Positions 33,944 to 45,503 of a stretch of 64,000 bases of DNA are shown here, in pieces. Positions within the stretch are counted from its first letter, which is position 1; every line of letters begins with the position of its first letter. Source of the stretch: Heyndrickxia shackletonii (GTDB lineage: Bacteria; Bacillota; Bacilli; Bacillales; Bacillaceae_C); assembly GCF_001420715.1 (NCBI RefSeq), contig NZ_LJJC01000004.1, forward strand, positions 878,576 to 942,575, given 5' to 3'. The notes beneath the pieces are model-generated. The model was not told the DNA's origin. It saw nothing but the letters and a program-made list of their open reading frames with translations, and did no database searches. The translations under genes were made by a program, and so were the position numbers.

Positions 33944-35638
33944 ATGGTTAAATATACGATTGGTGTGGATTATGGTACGCAATCAGGCAGAGCTGTTCTT
34001 GTTGAAGTTGGAACAGGCAAAGAGGTTGCGACTGCTGTAAAGGAATATACTCACGGTGTAATGGATGAATTTTTACCCGATGGAAAGACCAAATTAGGAA
34101 TTGATTGGGCATTGCAACATCCTGCAGACTATTTAGAAGTTTTGCAGTGTACCATTCCAGAAGTATTAAAGAAAGCGAATGTTTCTCCGGATCATGTTAT
34201 TGGATTGGGAATTGATTTTACAGCGTGTACTGTACTCCCGATAGATTGCAATGGAACACCGCTATGTATGACAGCGGAATTTTCGAGTAACCCGCATAGT
34301 TATGTGAAGCTTTGGAAGCATCATGCTGCACAGGAGGAGGCCAATCGGCTGAATGAAATCGCGGAAAAGAGAGGGGAAATATTCCTTCAACGATATGGTG
34401 GAAAAATCTCTTCTGAATGGATGTTCCCAAAACTATGGCAAATTTTGAATGAGGCGCCGGAAATTTATCAAGCTGCAGATCAAATGGTAGAGGCCGCAGA
34501 TTGGGTGATTTACCAATTAACTGGTGAATTAAAAAGAAATAGTTGTACAGCTGGTTATAAGGCAATTTGGCATAAGCAGGATGGATATCCTTCAAGGGAA
34601 TTCTTCAAAGCACTTGATCCAAGATTGGAAAATGTTGTAGAAGAAAAATTATCGTCAACCATTGTACCGATTGGTTCGAAGGCAGGGGAAATAACGGAAA
34701 AAGCAGCAAAGCTTACCGGATTATGTGCAGGAACAGCTGTTGCAGTTGCGAACGTTGATGCCCATGTGTCATTACCAGCGGTGGGAATTACGGAACCGGG
34801 GAAATTACTTATGATTATGGGAACCTCTACTTGTCATATTTTATTAGGAGACGAGGAAAAAGTCGTTCCAGGTATGTGCGGGGTAGTGGAAGATGGTGTT
34901 ATTCCCGGGTTCATGGGGTATGAAGCTGGGCAATCATGTGTTGGGGATCATTTTGAATGGTTTACCGAAAATTGTGTTCCATCCAGTTATTATGAGGAAG
35001 CGAATCAATTAGGGATCAGTATTCATCAATTGTTAACAGATAAGGCGAGTACATTACAAGTTGGGGAAAGCGGGCTGCTTGCGTTGGATTGGTGGAATGG
35101 AAACCGGTCCACTCTAGTGGATGCTGATTTAACAGGTGTGTTATTAGGGGCAACATTACTTACAAAGCCGGAAGAAATTTATCGCGCATTGATCGAAGCG
35201 ACAGCCTTTGGTACGAAAATGATTGTCGAAACATTCCGTAAATATGGTGTGCCAATTAATGAAGTATATGCATGCGGCGGCATTGCCGAGAAAAATGCCT
35301 TTATGATGCAAATATACTCCGACGTATTAAATATGGATGTAAAGATTTCCGCTTCGTCACAAACACCGGCATTAGGTTCAGCAATGTTTGGTGCAGTCGC
35401 TGCCGGAATCGAACGTGGCGGTTACGAAAGTATTTCTGCAGCTGCCAAAGACATGGGCGGAGTCAAGGAAGCAATCTATCAACCTATTAAAGAAAACGTT
35501 GAAGTGTATGATCAGCTTTATAAGGAATATGCTCGTCTTTATGACTATTTCGGCCGCGGTGAAAATAACGTGATGAAAGTGTTAAAACAAATAAAATCAA
35601 GAAGTTCTCAAAGTAATAAGGGGGAAACCGTATGTTAG
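33944..35638 (+). CDS. araB: L-ribulokinase
   Basis: The 564-residue FGGY-family kinase phosphorylates L-ribulose to L-ribulose-5-phosphate in the cytoplasm. The N-terminal domain starts [19 protein letters not shown] and has [15 protein letters not shown] (about 88-102). The family hallmarks [19 protein letters not shown] and [19 protein letters not shown] follow. The C-terminal ATP-binding domain has [21 protein letters not shown]-type motifs (about 375) and the [12 protein letters not shown] segment (about 440). Length is typical. It leads the arabinose operon and its end overlaps araD by seven bases. Confidence 0.95.
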   Translation: MVKYTIGVDYGTQSGRAVLVEVGTGKEVATAVKEYTHGVMDEFLPDGKTKLGIDWALQHPADYLEVLQCTIPEVLKKANVSPDHVIGLGIDFTACTVLPIDCNGTPLCMTAEFSSNPHSYVKLWKHHAAQEEANRLNEIAEKRGEIFLQRYGGKISSEWMFPKLWQILNEAPEIYQAADQMVEAADWVIYQLTGELKRNSCTAGYKAIWHKQDGYPSREFFKALDPRLENVVEEKLSSTIVPIGSKAGEITEKAAKLTGLCAGTAVAVANVDAHVSLPAVGITEPGKLLMIMGTSTCHILLGDEEKVVPGMCGVVEDGVIPGFMGYEAGQSCVGDHFEWFTENCVPSSYYEEANQLGISIHQLLTDKASTLQVGESGLLALDWWNGNRSTLVDADLTGVLLGATLLTKPEEIYRALIEATAFGTKMIVETFRKYGVPINEVYACGGIAEKNAFMMQIYSDVLNMDVKISASSQTPALGSAMFGAVAAGIERGGYESISAAAKDMGGVKEAIYQPIKENVEVYDQLYKEYARLYDYFGRGENNVMKVLKQIKSRSSQSNKGETVC

Positions 35639-36330
35639 AGCACTTGAAAAAAGAGGTGTTGGAAGCGAACCTCATGCTGCCTAAACATGGTTTAGTAACC
35701 TTCACATGGGGAAACGTAAGTGGAATTGACCGGGAACAGGGGCTTGTTGTAATAAAACCAAGCGGTGTTAAGTATGAAGAATTGCAGCTTGAAGATCTGG
35801 TTGTAGTAGATTTGGATGGTCAAATTATTGAAGGTTCCTTAAGACCTTCTTCGGATACACCGACACATTTAGTTCTGTATCGAGAGTTTCCTAATATAGG
35901 AGGAATTGTTCATACACATTCACCGTGGGCAACAAGCTGGGCACAAGCGGGACTTCCTATTCCTGCACTCGGAACGACACATGCGGACTATTACTATGGT
36001 GAAATTCCATGTACACGCGGATTAACAAAGGAAGAGATTCAAAAAGCTTATGAACTGGAAACCGGTAAGGTCATTATTGAAGCCTTTGAAACAGGCGGGA
36101 TGGAACCATTGTCCATGCCGGGTGTTCTTGTATCTGGTCATGCCCCATTCTGCTGGGGAAAGAATGCGAGTGAAGCGGTGCATAATGCAGTCGTCTTAGA
36201 GGAAGTAGCAAAAATGGCGATACATACCGTTCAGCTTAATCCGCAAGTTACCCCAATTGATCAGTTTTTATTAAATAAGCATTATCTTCGCAAGCATGGA
36301 GAAAATGCTTATTACGGGCAGAAAAAGTAG
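35632..36330 (+). CDS. araD: L-ribulose-5-phosphate 4-epimerase
   Basis: The 232-residue class II aldolase-fold enzyme interconverts L-ribulose-5-phosphate and D-xylulose-5-phosphate. Zinc ligands are visible as His94 and His96 ([13 protein letters not shown]) and His170 ([12 protein letters not shown]), one residue offset from the E. coli numbering. [10 protein letters not shown] (about 25-34) binds phosphate. The ATG overlaps the end of araB and has a GGGGGAAACCG leader site. The product feeds the pentose phosphate pathway, where transketolase acts. Confidence 0.95.
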   Translation: MLEHLKKEVLEANLMLPKHGLVTFTWGNVSGIDREQGLVVIKPSGVKYEELQLEDLVVVDLDGQIIEGSLRPSSDTPTHLVLYREFPNIGGIVHTHSPWATSWAQAGLPIPALGTTHADYYYGEIPCTRGLTKEEIQKAYELETGKVIIEAFETGGMEPLSMPGVLVSGHAPFCWGKNASEAVHNAVVLEEVAKMAIHTVQLNPQVTPIDQFLLNKHYLRKHGENAYYGQKK

Positions 36331-36353
36331 TAAAACGTTTTTAACATTAATGT

Positions 36354-36371
36354 AACTTGTACGCATGAGTT
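36354..36371 (+). promoter_or_regulatory. Possible AraR box between araD and araA
   Basis: AACTTGTACGCATGAGTT carries the TTGTACG half of the AraR operator with a weaker second half. It may be an internal control point ahead of araA, and the match is modest. Confidence 0.4.
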
Positions 36372-36406
36372 AGAAAAATAACTAGATTACTAAGGAGGAA
36401 ACAAGG

Positions 36407-37891
36407 TTGTTAACAACAAAAACATATGAATTTTGGTTTGTAACAGGAAGTCAATTGCTGTATGGAGAAGATGTTTTAAAAACAGTTGAACAGAATGCAA
36501 GAGAAATGGTTAACGGTTTAGATAAAGACTCATCCATTCCTTATAAGCTTGTATTTAAATCGGTTGTAAAGGATGCCGATTCGATCCTTAAGCTTTTTTT
36601 AGAAGCGAATGCTGCGGAAAATTGTGCTGGTGTCGTGACATGGATGCATACATTCTCCCCATCAAAAATGTGGATTGCTGGTTTGTCCGCTGCACAAAAA
36701 CCGCTTTTACATTTAAATACGCAATTTAATCGCGATATCCCATGGGATTCTATTGATATGGATTTTATGAATTTAAATCAGTCCGCTCATGGTGATCGTG
36801 AACACGGATTTATAGCAAGCCGTTTGAATGTAAAGCGCAAGGTGATTGTGGGTCACTGGGAAAACCAAGAGGTACGGGAGAGAATCGGCAGCTGGATGAG
36901 AACTGCGGTAGCTTTATCAGAAAGCAAAAATTTAAAGGTTGCTAGATTCGGAGATAATATGCGCCAAGTGGCCGTTACAGAAGGGGATAAAATAGAGGCG
37001 CAAATCAAATTTGGCTGGACCGTTGATGGCTATGGGATTGGCGACCTCGTGCAACGAATGAACGATGTGACCGAGCAAGAGGTTAATAAGCTTGTTGCCG
37101 AGTATGAAAAGCTTTATGAAATCGCTCCTGAAGGATTGAAGGAAGGAGAGGTAAGGGAATCCATTCGATATCAGGCCAGAATTGAACTTGGATTGAAAGC
37201 CTTTTTAACAGAGGGAGGTTACACTGCTTTCACCACAACCTTTGAAGATTTACATGGCATGCTCCAGCTTCCAGGTCTAGCTGCCCAGCGATTAATGGAA
37301 CAGGGCTATGGATTTGCCGGTGAAGGGGATTGGAAAACCGCTGCTCTGGTAAGATTAATGAAAATTATTGCCGGAAATGAAGGAACCTCTTTCATGGAAG
37401 ACTATACCTATCATTTTGAAGCCGGAAATGAAATGGTTCTTGGTTCCCATATGCTCGAGATTTGTCCAACAATAGCCGCAACTCGTCCGAAAATAGAAGT
37501 TCATCCGCTTGGAATCGGCGGCAAGGAGGATCCGGCACGCTTTGTTTTTGATGGCAGAAGCGGAGCAGCCATAGTTGCGACCGTTGTGGACCTTGGACAC
37601 CGTTTCCGTCTTGTTGTCAATGAGGTCGATGCACTTCAGCCGGACAAGGAAATGCCGAAGCTGCCTGTTGCAAGAGTCCTGTGGAAAACACAGCCATCGT
37701 TAAGTCAAGCGGTTGAAAACTGGGTGCAGGCAGGCGGGGCACATCATACATGCTTCTCTTATAAAGTAACGAGCGAGCAATTGCGAGATTTTGCAGCGTT
37801 AACTGGAATTGAGATGGTTTTAATCAATAATGAGACAAATACTCATGCCTTTACAAATGAATTACGATGGAATGATGTTGTATATCGATAA
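36407..37891 (+). CDS. araA: L-arabinose isomerase
   Basis: The 494-residue enzyme converts L-arabinose to L-ribulose with Mn2+. It begins YEFWFVTGSQLLYGEDVL, has the family stretches VTWMHTFSPSKMWI (about 80) and LHLNTQFNRDIPWDSIDMDF, and the metal-site regions TTTFEDLHGMLQLPGLAAQR (about 285) and SHMLEICPTIA (about 350). Length matches AraA (about 495). The start is TTG, behind a strong GGAGG. Operon order here is araB-araD-araA rather than the araABD order of B. subtilis. Confidence 0.95.
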   Translation: MLTTKTYEFWFVTGSQLLYGEDVLKTVEQNAREMVNGLDKDSSIPYKLVFKSVVKDADSILKLFLEANAAENCAGVVTWMHTFSPSKMWIAGLSAAQKPLLHLNTQFNRDIPWDSIDMDFMNLNQSAHGDREHGFIASRLNVKRKVIVGHWENQEVRERIGSWMRTAVALSESKNLKVARFGDNMRQVAVTEGDKIEAQIKFGWTVDGYGIGDLVQRMNDVTEQEVNKLVAEYEKLYEIAPEGLKEGEVRESIRYQARIELGLKAFLTEGGYTAFTTTFEDLHGMLQLPGLAAQRLMEQGYGFAGEGDWKTAALVRLMKIIAGNEGTSFMEDYTYHFEAGNEMVLGSHMLEICPTIAATRPKIEVHPLGIGGKEDPARFVFDGRSGAAIVATVVDLGHRFRLVVNEVDALQPDKEMPKLPVARVLWKTQPSLSQAVENWVQAGGAHHTCFSYKVTSEQLRDFAALTGIEMVLINNETNTHAFTNELRWNDVVYR

Positions 37892-37896
37892 AGTGA

Positions 37897-39447
<1,551 letters not shown>

Positions 39448-39518
39448 ATTCATTCGCTTTTCTTTCGATTTTAATGATGGAAAGTATTTTTCCTATCAAT
39501 TAATCAGGAGGGGTTCGA

Positions 39519-40742
39519 TTGGAATCATTCATATCGAAGATTGCCACTCTAGCAGAAAATTGTCATTGCGGTAATCATCATCCGATTACTATTGAAAAAA
39601 TAACAGTCGGCAATGAAATGTTAAAAGATGCGGTTCGCTATATAGGAGAAAAAAACTATCAAAAGGTAAAAATCATTGTTGATAACCACACTTTTCAAGC
39701 AGCAGGGAAAGAGCTAGCAAATCAATTGGAAAGGGCTGATATTCCCTTTACTACATGTTATATCCTTCCTGACGAGAATCAAGATATTATTGCCGATGAA
39801 AGGGCATTGGTCCAAGTGCTGTTAGAATCATCCAAAGAAACGGATGTCATGGTTGCAGTTGGGGCGGGAACGATTCACGATATTGTTCGTTTTTGCAGTA
39901 CAAAGATGGGAATTCCCTTTATTTCCATTCCTACTGCACCGTCTGTTGATGGCTTTACCTCAATGGGTGCTCCTTTAATCGTCAGAGGGGAAAAGAAAAC
40001 TTTCCAAATGTCTTCACCAATTGCTATATTTGCAGATTTGACGGTTTTGAAGAATGCACCAAGAAAAATGATTGCAGCCGGCTTTGGAGATATGATAGCA
40101 AAATTTACTTCTTTAGCGGACTGGAAATTTGGTCATCTTGTTGGCGGTGAGCCATATTGCAAAGCTGCGGCTCAAATTACCCGAGATGCACTAAATGCAA
40201 GTGTTAAAAATGTAGAAAAAATAAAAAAAGGTGATGAGGAAGGAATTCAAATATTAATAGAATCCCTGATTGCATCCGGTCTGGCGATGCTTTTATTTGG
40301 GCACTCACATCCTGCCTCAGCCGGCGAACATCATCTTTCTCATTACTGGGAAATGGAATTCCTGCGGCAAAAACGCGCAGCGGTCCTGCATGGGGCTAAA
40401 GTAGGGATTGCTGCTTCCATTCTTGCAAAAATCTATAAATCAGAGTTCCTGCCATTCATTTGTAACGGAATGGAGGGAATAGACGAGAATTTGTATATAA
40501 AAATCAAGGAACATAAAGAAGAAATCAAGGCAGTTTATGAGCAAATACCGGATAGTATTTTGCTTCGCAAGTGGGTAGAGCAGCTGGGCGGTGAAACCCA
40601 TCCTGAACAGCTTGGAATTGAGAATGATCTTGTCATAAAGGGATTAAATGAAGCACATAAACTAAGAGACCGTTTTACGGCTTTAAAATTTTTGAATGAA
40701 ATCGTTAAAATAAGGCGCGAATTTGCCAGTGAAATTTTGTAA
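39519..40742 (+). CDS. araM: AraM-like sn-glycerol-1-phosphate dehydrogenase
   Basis: The 407-residue protein belongs to the iron-alcohol/glycerol-1-phosphate dehydrogenase family. It has MVAVGAGTIHDIVRF (nucleotide loop, about 110-124), SIPTAPSVDGFTSMGAPL (about 139-156) and the metal-binding histidines in FGHSHPASAGEHHLSHYWEME (about 259 on). In B. subtilis AraM is a Ni-dependent G1P dehydrogenase that supplies heptaprenylglyceryl phosphate synthesis, yet it is encoded in the arabinose operon, as here. The start is TTG with AGGAGGGG upstream. Why this activity is tied to arabinose use is not known to me. Confidence 0.88.
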   Translation: MESFISKIATLAENCHCGNHHPITIEKITVGNEMLKDAVRYIGEKNYQKVKIIVDNHTFQAAGKELANQLERADIPFTTCYILPDENQDIIADERALVQVLLESSKETDVMVAVGAGTIHDIVRFCSTKMGIPFISIPTAPSVDGFTSMGAPLIVRGEKKTFQMSSPIAIFADLTVLKNAPRKMIAAGFGDMIAKFTSLADWKFGHLVGGEPYCKAAAQITRDALNASVKNVEKIKKGDEEGIQILIESLIASGLAMLLFGHSHPASAGEHHLSHYWEMEFLRQKRAAVLHGAKVGIAASILAKIYKSEFLPFICNGMEGIDENLYIKIKEHKEEIKAVYEQIPDSILLRKWVEQLGGETHPEQLGIENDLVIKGLNEAHKLRDRFTALKFLNEIVKIRREFASEIL

Positions 40743-40754
40743 GGAAGTGAACAT

Positions 40755-41696
40755 ATGTCAAAAGCAGCAGCTTATAAAAATCCCATTATGGAACAACGGG
40801 CAGACCCGTTTATTTATAAACATACAGATGGTTATTACTATTTTACCGGATCCGTTCCGGAATATGACAGAATCGAGGTCAGGAGAGCTAAAACGATACA
40901 GGAGCTTGGCACAGCCAGTCCCGTTGTAATATGGAGAAAATATAACAATGGGCCAATGAGTGCTAATATATGGGCACCTGAAATTCATTATATTGACGGA
41001 AACTGGTATATCTATTTTGCGGCTGCAAGAGAGGATGCGATTTTTGACCACCGAATGTATGTCCTGGAAAATAAATCAGCAAATCCTTTAGAGGGGCATT
41101 GGACCGAAAAAGGCCAAGTCAAAACGGATTGGGAATCCTTCTCCCTCGATGCCACTACATTTGAACATAAAGGGGAAAGGTATTACGTTTGGGCCCAAAA
41201 AGATCCGAATATAGCAGGAAACTCTAACCTCTACATTGCGAGAATGGTCAATCCTTGGACTATCGAAGCTCCACAAGTAATGATTACAAAGCCAGAATAT
41301 GATTGGGAAAAGATTGGATTTATGGTTAATGAAGGTGCAGCCGTTCTAAAGCGAAACGGAAAGATCTTTCTTACATACTCAGCGAGTGCAACAGATGCTA
41401 ATTATTGCATGGGATTGTTAACAGCAGATGAGTCTAGCGATCTACTAAATATAAAATCATGGAGTAAATCGGAAAAACCTATTTTTCAAACAAACGAGAA
41501 AAATGGTTTATTTGGCCCTGGTCATAATAGTTTTACTGTATCTGAAGATGGAAGTACAGATATTTTAATCTTTCATGCCCGCCATTATCAGGAGATTGAA
41601 GGCGACCCGCTTTGGGATCCAAACCGTCATACTCATGCACAGATGATTTCTTGGAATGAAGATGGAACTCCGCATTTTGGTGATCCACATATTTAA
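40755..41696 (+). CDS. Glycoside hydrolase family 43 protein (likely alpha-L-arabinofuranosidase)
   Basis: The 313-residue protein has the five-bladed propeller pattern of GH43. Catalytic acids are recognisable as the Asp in RADPFIYKH (base, about 17), the Asp in SFSLDATTFEH (about 132) and the Glu in MVNEGAAVLKR (acid, about 194), followed by the GPGHNSFTV motif (about 255). There is no signal peptide. The closest theme is exo-acting GH43 alpha-L-arabinofuranosidases that finish intracellular arabino-oligosaccharides. It follows araM after 12 bases and ends the first arabinose transcription unit. Confidence 0.85.
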   Translation: MSKAAAYKNPIMEQRADPFIYKHTDGYYYFTGSVPEYDRIEVRRAKTIQELGTASPVVIWRKYNNGPMSANIWAPEIHYIDGNWYIYFAAAREDAIFDHRMYVLENKSANPLEGHWTEKGQVKTDWESFSLDATTFEHKGERYYVWAQKDPNIAGNSNLYIARMVNPWTIEAPQVMITKPEYDWEKIGFMVNEGAAVLKRNGKIFLTYSASATDANYCMGLLTADESSDLLNIKSWSKSEKPIFQTNEKNGLFGPGHNSFTVSEDGSTDILIFHARHYQEIEGDPLWDPNRHTHAQMISWNEDGTPHFGDPHI

Positions 41697-42308
41697 GGGG
41701 CAGCTACAATGTCCCTAGTTTTTTAATAGACTAAATATCTAACAATTTTTTGTAAAGGAGTAATATTATTTATGTTTCACAACATGCAAAATACCATACA
41801 AGTTGAGGGCGAAAACCGTACAAGTTAAACTACCTCATTTGATATAATGGTCTGCTAAGTCAATGGAAGGATATATTTTTAACATGGTAATCAGTTCACA
41901 AAAGTATCTGTAATATACGATTATCAAGGGATTAATAAGGAGAAAAAACCTTTCGTTTATACAGAGTAAATATATAATTTTATTTACCTGAAAATGTTCG
42001 CACAACTTTCAGAATATTCATTGACATGTACGGAATAGATATAATAAACTGGAAATAATTAAGAAATCGATTTCTATATGTTGCGAATACTACTCTGTTA
42101 ACTGAAAAGAGGGTGAAAACAAATAGGGGATAGATGAAGCCAAGTATATTCATTCAAAGCAATTTATATAAAAAATAGAATCCTAGATTTTAAGTTGTTT
42201 CAAATTTGAAAGCGCTTATATGGCTGGTTATTAACAAGAAACAGTTCTAAACATTTATGCTCTGTTTATGAAAGCTGGAAGAAATCATATCATTTAGAGG
42301 TGATAATC
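41697..42308 (+). promoter_or_regulatory. Long intergenic leader of the araN-like unit: AraR box, cre, promoter
   Basis: TTGACATGTACGGAATAGAT (42021-42040) repeats the -35/AraR-box arrangement of the araBDA promoter (TTGACATGTACGAAC). TATAAT lies 13 bases after TTGACA, shorter than ideal. TTGAAAGCGCTTATA (42206-42220) matches cre except one position. A tiny frame at 41772-41828 (18 codons, MFHNMQNTIQ) has AAAGGAG upstream but is too short to call. No other gene is seen in these 600 bases. Confidence 0.6.
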
Positions 42309-43634
42309 ATGAGTATTTTTAAAAAGCCGCGTAAAGTGGTAGCGATGTTACTAGTGCTTGTACTTTCAATATCCTTTGCATTAGCTGGATGCAGTTCCAA
42401 GAGCTCCACGAAAACAAGTGACGGAAAGACAAAATTTGAAATGTGGACATTTGTGCAACAGCATGCAGATTATTGGAAAGATGCAGCAGAGACTTGGAAT
42501 AAAAATAATCCGAAAGAGAAAATTGACCTAAAAATAAATGTTCTGCCGTTTGATCAAATGTTTCAAAAGCTGCAGGTTGCTTTAAATTCTGGAAGCGGTG
42601 CACCTGATATTGCAGATATTGAAATTGGACAATTTGCCAATTTCACCAAGAATAAAACAGTTCCGTTTGAAGACTTGACGAAGAATGTAGAACCGTATCT
42701 TTCCGACTTAGTGAAGTCACGGGTGGATAACTATACGTATAACAATAAAATTTACGGTTTGGATTACCACGTCGGTACAACGGTTGTTTATTATAACATG
42801 GATATTATGAAACAAGCAGGAATTGATCCTGCGAAAATTAAAACATGGGCTGACTATGTAAACGCAGGCAAGACAGTAAAAGAAAAAACAGGCAAATACA
42901 TGACTTCCGTTGAAACGAATGCAAGTTTCGTATTCAATGCATTAGTTTCCCAGCAACACTCAGATGTGCTGAAAGATGGCAAAGCAAATTTAGCTGATGA
43001 AAAAAATGTAAACGCATTAAAACTCCTCCAAGATATGATTTACAAGGATGGAATTGCGAAAAAGGCGGAGGGCGGCAGTCAGGATAATGAAGAGTATTTC
43101 TCTGCATTTAACAAAGGAAACTATGCTTCTGTTGTAATGCCTGCATGGTATATGAGCCGTATGGTGACATATATGAAAAATCTCTCAGGAAAAATTCAAA
43201 TTGAACCACTTCCAATCTTTAATGAGGGGGATGATCGTTCGGCAGGATTAGGTGGAACAGCTACTGTTGTTACAAAACAAGCACATGATAAAGAGTTGGC
43301 GAAGAAATTTGTCGTGGAATCGAAGGCAAGCAAGGAAGGGGCTATCAAACAATGGACGATTCTAGGATTTGACCCAATTCGTTCCGATGTTTGGACATCA
43401 GATGAAATGAAAGCAAAAAATAAATACACGGATTATTTTGGGGTAGATATCTTCCAAAAATTAGCCGATTTAAAAGATGAAATTGGTACGTTGAGTTTCA
43501 CAAATAAGGATTACCCATTTGTCAGTGATCAATTATTAACCAATGCAATACCTAAAATCATGAATAAACAGGCAGATGTAACATCAACGCTTGAAGCTGC
43601 GGATGCAGCGGCAGATAAAAAAATTAACAAGTAA
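42309..43634 (+). CDS. araN: Arabino-oligosaccharide ABC transporter substrate-binding lipoprotein
   Basis: The 441-residue lipoprotein has a signal and lipobox ALAGC (Cys at about residue 28). The solute-binding fold shows FEMWTFVQQHADYWKDAAET, GAPDIADIEIGQFANF, YGLDYHVGTTVVYYNMDIMK and DRSAGLGGTATVV, which closely match B. subtilis AraN. It delivers alpha-1,5-arabino-oligosaccharides to AraP/AraQ. ATG 42309 is chosen over GTG 42300 because AGAGGTGA precedes it. It is preceded by an AraR box and a cre, and no ATPase gene is linked. Confidence 0.88.
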   Translation: MSIFKKPRKVVAMLLVLVLSISFALAGCSSKSSTKTSDGKTKFEMWTFVQQHADYWKDAAETWNKNNPKEKIDLKINVLPFDQMFQKLQVALNSGSGAPDIADIEIGQFANFTKNKTVPFEDLTKNVEPYLSDLVKSRVDNYTYNNKIYGLDYHVGTTVVYYNMDIMKQAGIDPAKIKTWADYVNAGKTVKEKTGKYMTSVETNASFVFNALVSQQHSDVLKDGKANLADEKNVNALKLLQDMIYKDGIAKKAEGGSQDNEEYFSAFNKGNYASVVMPAWYMSRMVTYMKNLSGKIQIEPLPIFNEGDDRSAGLGGTATVVTKQAHDKELAKKFVVESKASKEGAIKQWTILGFDPIRSDVWTSDEMKAKNKYTDYFGVDIFQKLADLKDEIGTLSFTNKDYPFVSDQLLTNAIPKIMNKQADVTSTLEAADAAADKKINK

Positions 43635-43691
43635 TGTGAAGTGATGAAACGGGTGGGTGGGTAGGATTTTTACGAACAGGAGGGGATAGAT

Positions 43692-44633
43692 TTGGAGTCA
43701 AGCACAGGGCAAACAAACTTGCAGCGTAATGTTAAGTTTCCGGTTCCCCAAAGGAAAAAGTGGAATAAGCAAAAGATTGCACCGTACCTCTTTATATTAC
43801 CATTTATCCTTATTTTTCTAGTATTTACGGTGTATCCGTTTATTAATGCCTTTATTATGAGTTTTCAAGAGCTGCAAGGGTTAGATGATACAACATTTGT
43901 TGGACTGAAGAACTTTAAACAATTAATTCATGATCCGGTGTTCTATACCGTTCTGTGGAATGTTATTCGGTATACTTTCTGGACGATTTTAATACTGATT
44001 CCGGTGCCATTAATTTTAGCGGTTGTTATGAATTTAGATACGACAAAGTTCAAGTCGCTTTTTCGTTCCATCTTCTTTCTTCCGGTTCTTACATCAACAG
44101 TTATTGCGGGGATTGTATTCCGTTTTGCTTTTAGCAGAGAAAAAACAGGTGTTTTTAACTCATGGATTGGCCACCTTGGGATCAAACCCGTTGATTGGTT
44201 AGACGGTGCCCATACAGGGATGTTCGCTTTAGTTGTTATTTGCGTATGGAGATGGATGGGAGTAAATATGATTTACTTTTTGTCGGGTTTACAAAGTATT
44301 CCGAAAGAGCTTTATGAATGTGCCGAAATTGATGGTGCAAGCACATGGGCAAAGTTTAAAAATATTACGATGCCGATGATTAAACCTATTACGACTTATG
44401 TACTAACAATTTCCATTCTAGCTGGATTCTCTTTGTTTAATGAAAGCTATGTTTATTGGGGAGCTAGTTCACCAAACAATATTGGTGCTACCTTCTTAAC
44501 CTATATTTATAAAAGCGCTTTTGGACAAGGTGAATTTGGCTACGCATGTGCATTAGGGGTTGCGATGTTTATTATCGTAATGGTCATTAATTTTATTCAA
44601 GTTTCCGTTAGAGGCTTGTTTAAGGAGGACTAA
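43692..44633 (+). CDS. araP: Arabino-oligosaccharide ABC transporter permease
   Basis: The 313-residue MalF-type permease has a basic N terminus, six membrane segments from about residue 28 (YLFILPFILIFLVFTVYPF) and the EAA loop ELYECAEIDGASTWAKFKNI (about 206-225). It pairs with AraQ. TTG 43692 follows GGAGGGG. An internal SVRGLFKED tail is typical. The energising ATPase is presumably an MsmX-like protein encoded elsewhere. Confidence 0.87.
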   Translation: MESSTGQTNLQRNVKFPVPQRKKWNKQKIAPYLFILPFILIFLVFTVYPFINAFIMSFQELQGLDDTTFVGLKNFKQLIHDPVFYTVLWNVIRYTFWTILILIPVPLILAVVMNLDTTKFKSLFRSIFFLPVLTSTVIAGIVFRFAFSREKTGVFNSWIGHLGIKPVDWLDGAHTGMFALVVICVWRWMGVNMIYFLSGLQSIPKELYECAEIDGASTWAKFKNITMPMIKPITTYVLTISILAGFSLFNESYVYWGASSPNNIGATFLTYIYKSAFGQGEFGYACALGVAMFIIVMVINFIQVSVRGLFKED

Positions 44634-44635
44634 GG

Positions 44636-45475
44636 ATGAAGACCAGAAGAAAAATTACAACCATTGTCACCTTTATATTACTAACAATAATCGGAATTAT
44701 TATTTTGATTCCCTTTTGGTTTCTATTAGTCTCCTCTTTTAAGCCGGCATCTGATATTTTTGGCCAAGGTCTGAATGTCCATCTGGATTTTTCAAAAATG
44801 AGTTTTAAGAATTACCTTCAATTATTTACAAATAATGATGGAATATATTGGACATGGTTTAAAAACAGTGTACTGATTACAGTAATTCAAACATTGCTTG
44901 TTCTATTATTCAGTTCAATGGTTGGTTATGCACTTGCACAGTACACGTTTAAAGGGCGGAATTTTATCTTTGGTTTAGTGCTTGTTATGTTAATGGTACC
45001 TGGTGATATATTATTTATCCCTATGTATAAATTAGTGACGAATTTAGGTTTGATGGATTCATTTGCAGGAGTTATTTTACCTGGGATTATTCCGCCTGCT
45101 ACCGTTTTCTTTTTTAGACAATATGCGATAGGTCTTCCACGTGATTATGCGGAAGCAGCCAGAATAGATGGTGCCGGAGAATTTCGTATCTTTACGCAAA
45201 TTTATGCGCCGATGATGAAACCGGCATTTGGGGCAATGACCATTATGACTTCCATGAATGTATGGAATAATTTCCTGTGGCCGTTGGTGGTAATGAGATC
45301 AGATGAAAATCTCGTCATACCTGCCGGGCTATTAACAGCCATGACACCGTATGGTAATAACTACGATATTGTATTTGCAGGATCCATGATGTCGATTATT
45401 CCTATTATCATCCTATTCTTATTTAATCAAAAGTCCTTTATCAATGGTATGACAATCGGCGGAATAAAAGGCTGA
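44636..45475 (+). CDS. araQ: Arabino-oligosaccharide ABC transporter permease
   Basis: The 279-residue MalG-type permease has a first membrane segment at about 9-31, six in total, and the EAA loop DYAEAARIDGAGEFRIFTQI (about 177-196). The C-terminal FNQKSFINGMTIGGIKG is typical of the class. It begins two bases after araP, behind AAGGAGG, so the two permeases are made together. Confidence 0.87.
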   Translation: MKTRRKITTIVTFILLTIIGIIILIPFWFLLVSSFKPASDIFGQGLNVHLDFSKMSFKNYLQLFTNNDGIYWTWFKNSVLITVIQTLLVLLFSSMVGYALAQYTFKGRNFIFGLVLVMLMVPGDILFIPMYKLVTNLGLMDSFAGVILPGIIPPATVFFFRQYAIGLPRDYAEAARIDGAGEFRIFTQIYAPMMKPAFGAMTIMTSMNVWNNFLWPLVVMRSDENLVIPAGLLTAMTPYGNNYDIVFAGSMMSIIPIIILFLFNQKSFINGMTIGGIKG

Positions 45476-45503
45476 TGTATGTTAAGAGAAGAGGTGCTTT
45501 TCT

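Noticed and set aside
41772-41828. 18-codon frame with AAAGGAG upstream after the GH43 gene
   Set aside because: It is too short to support as a gene without conservation or expression data; mentioned only within the leader description.
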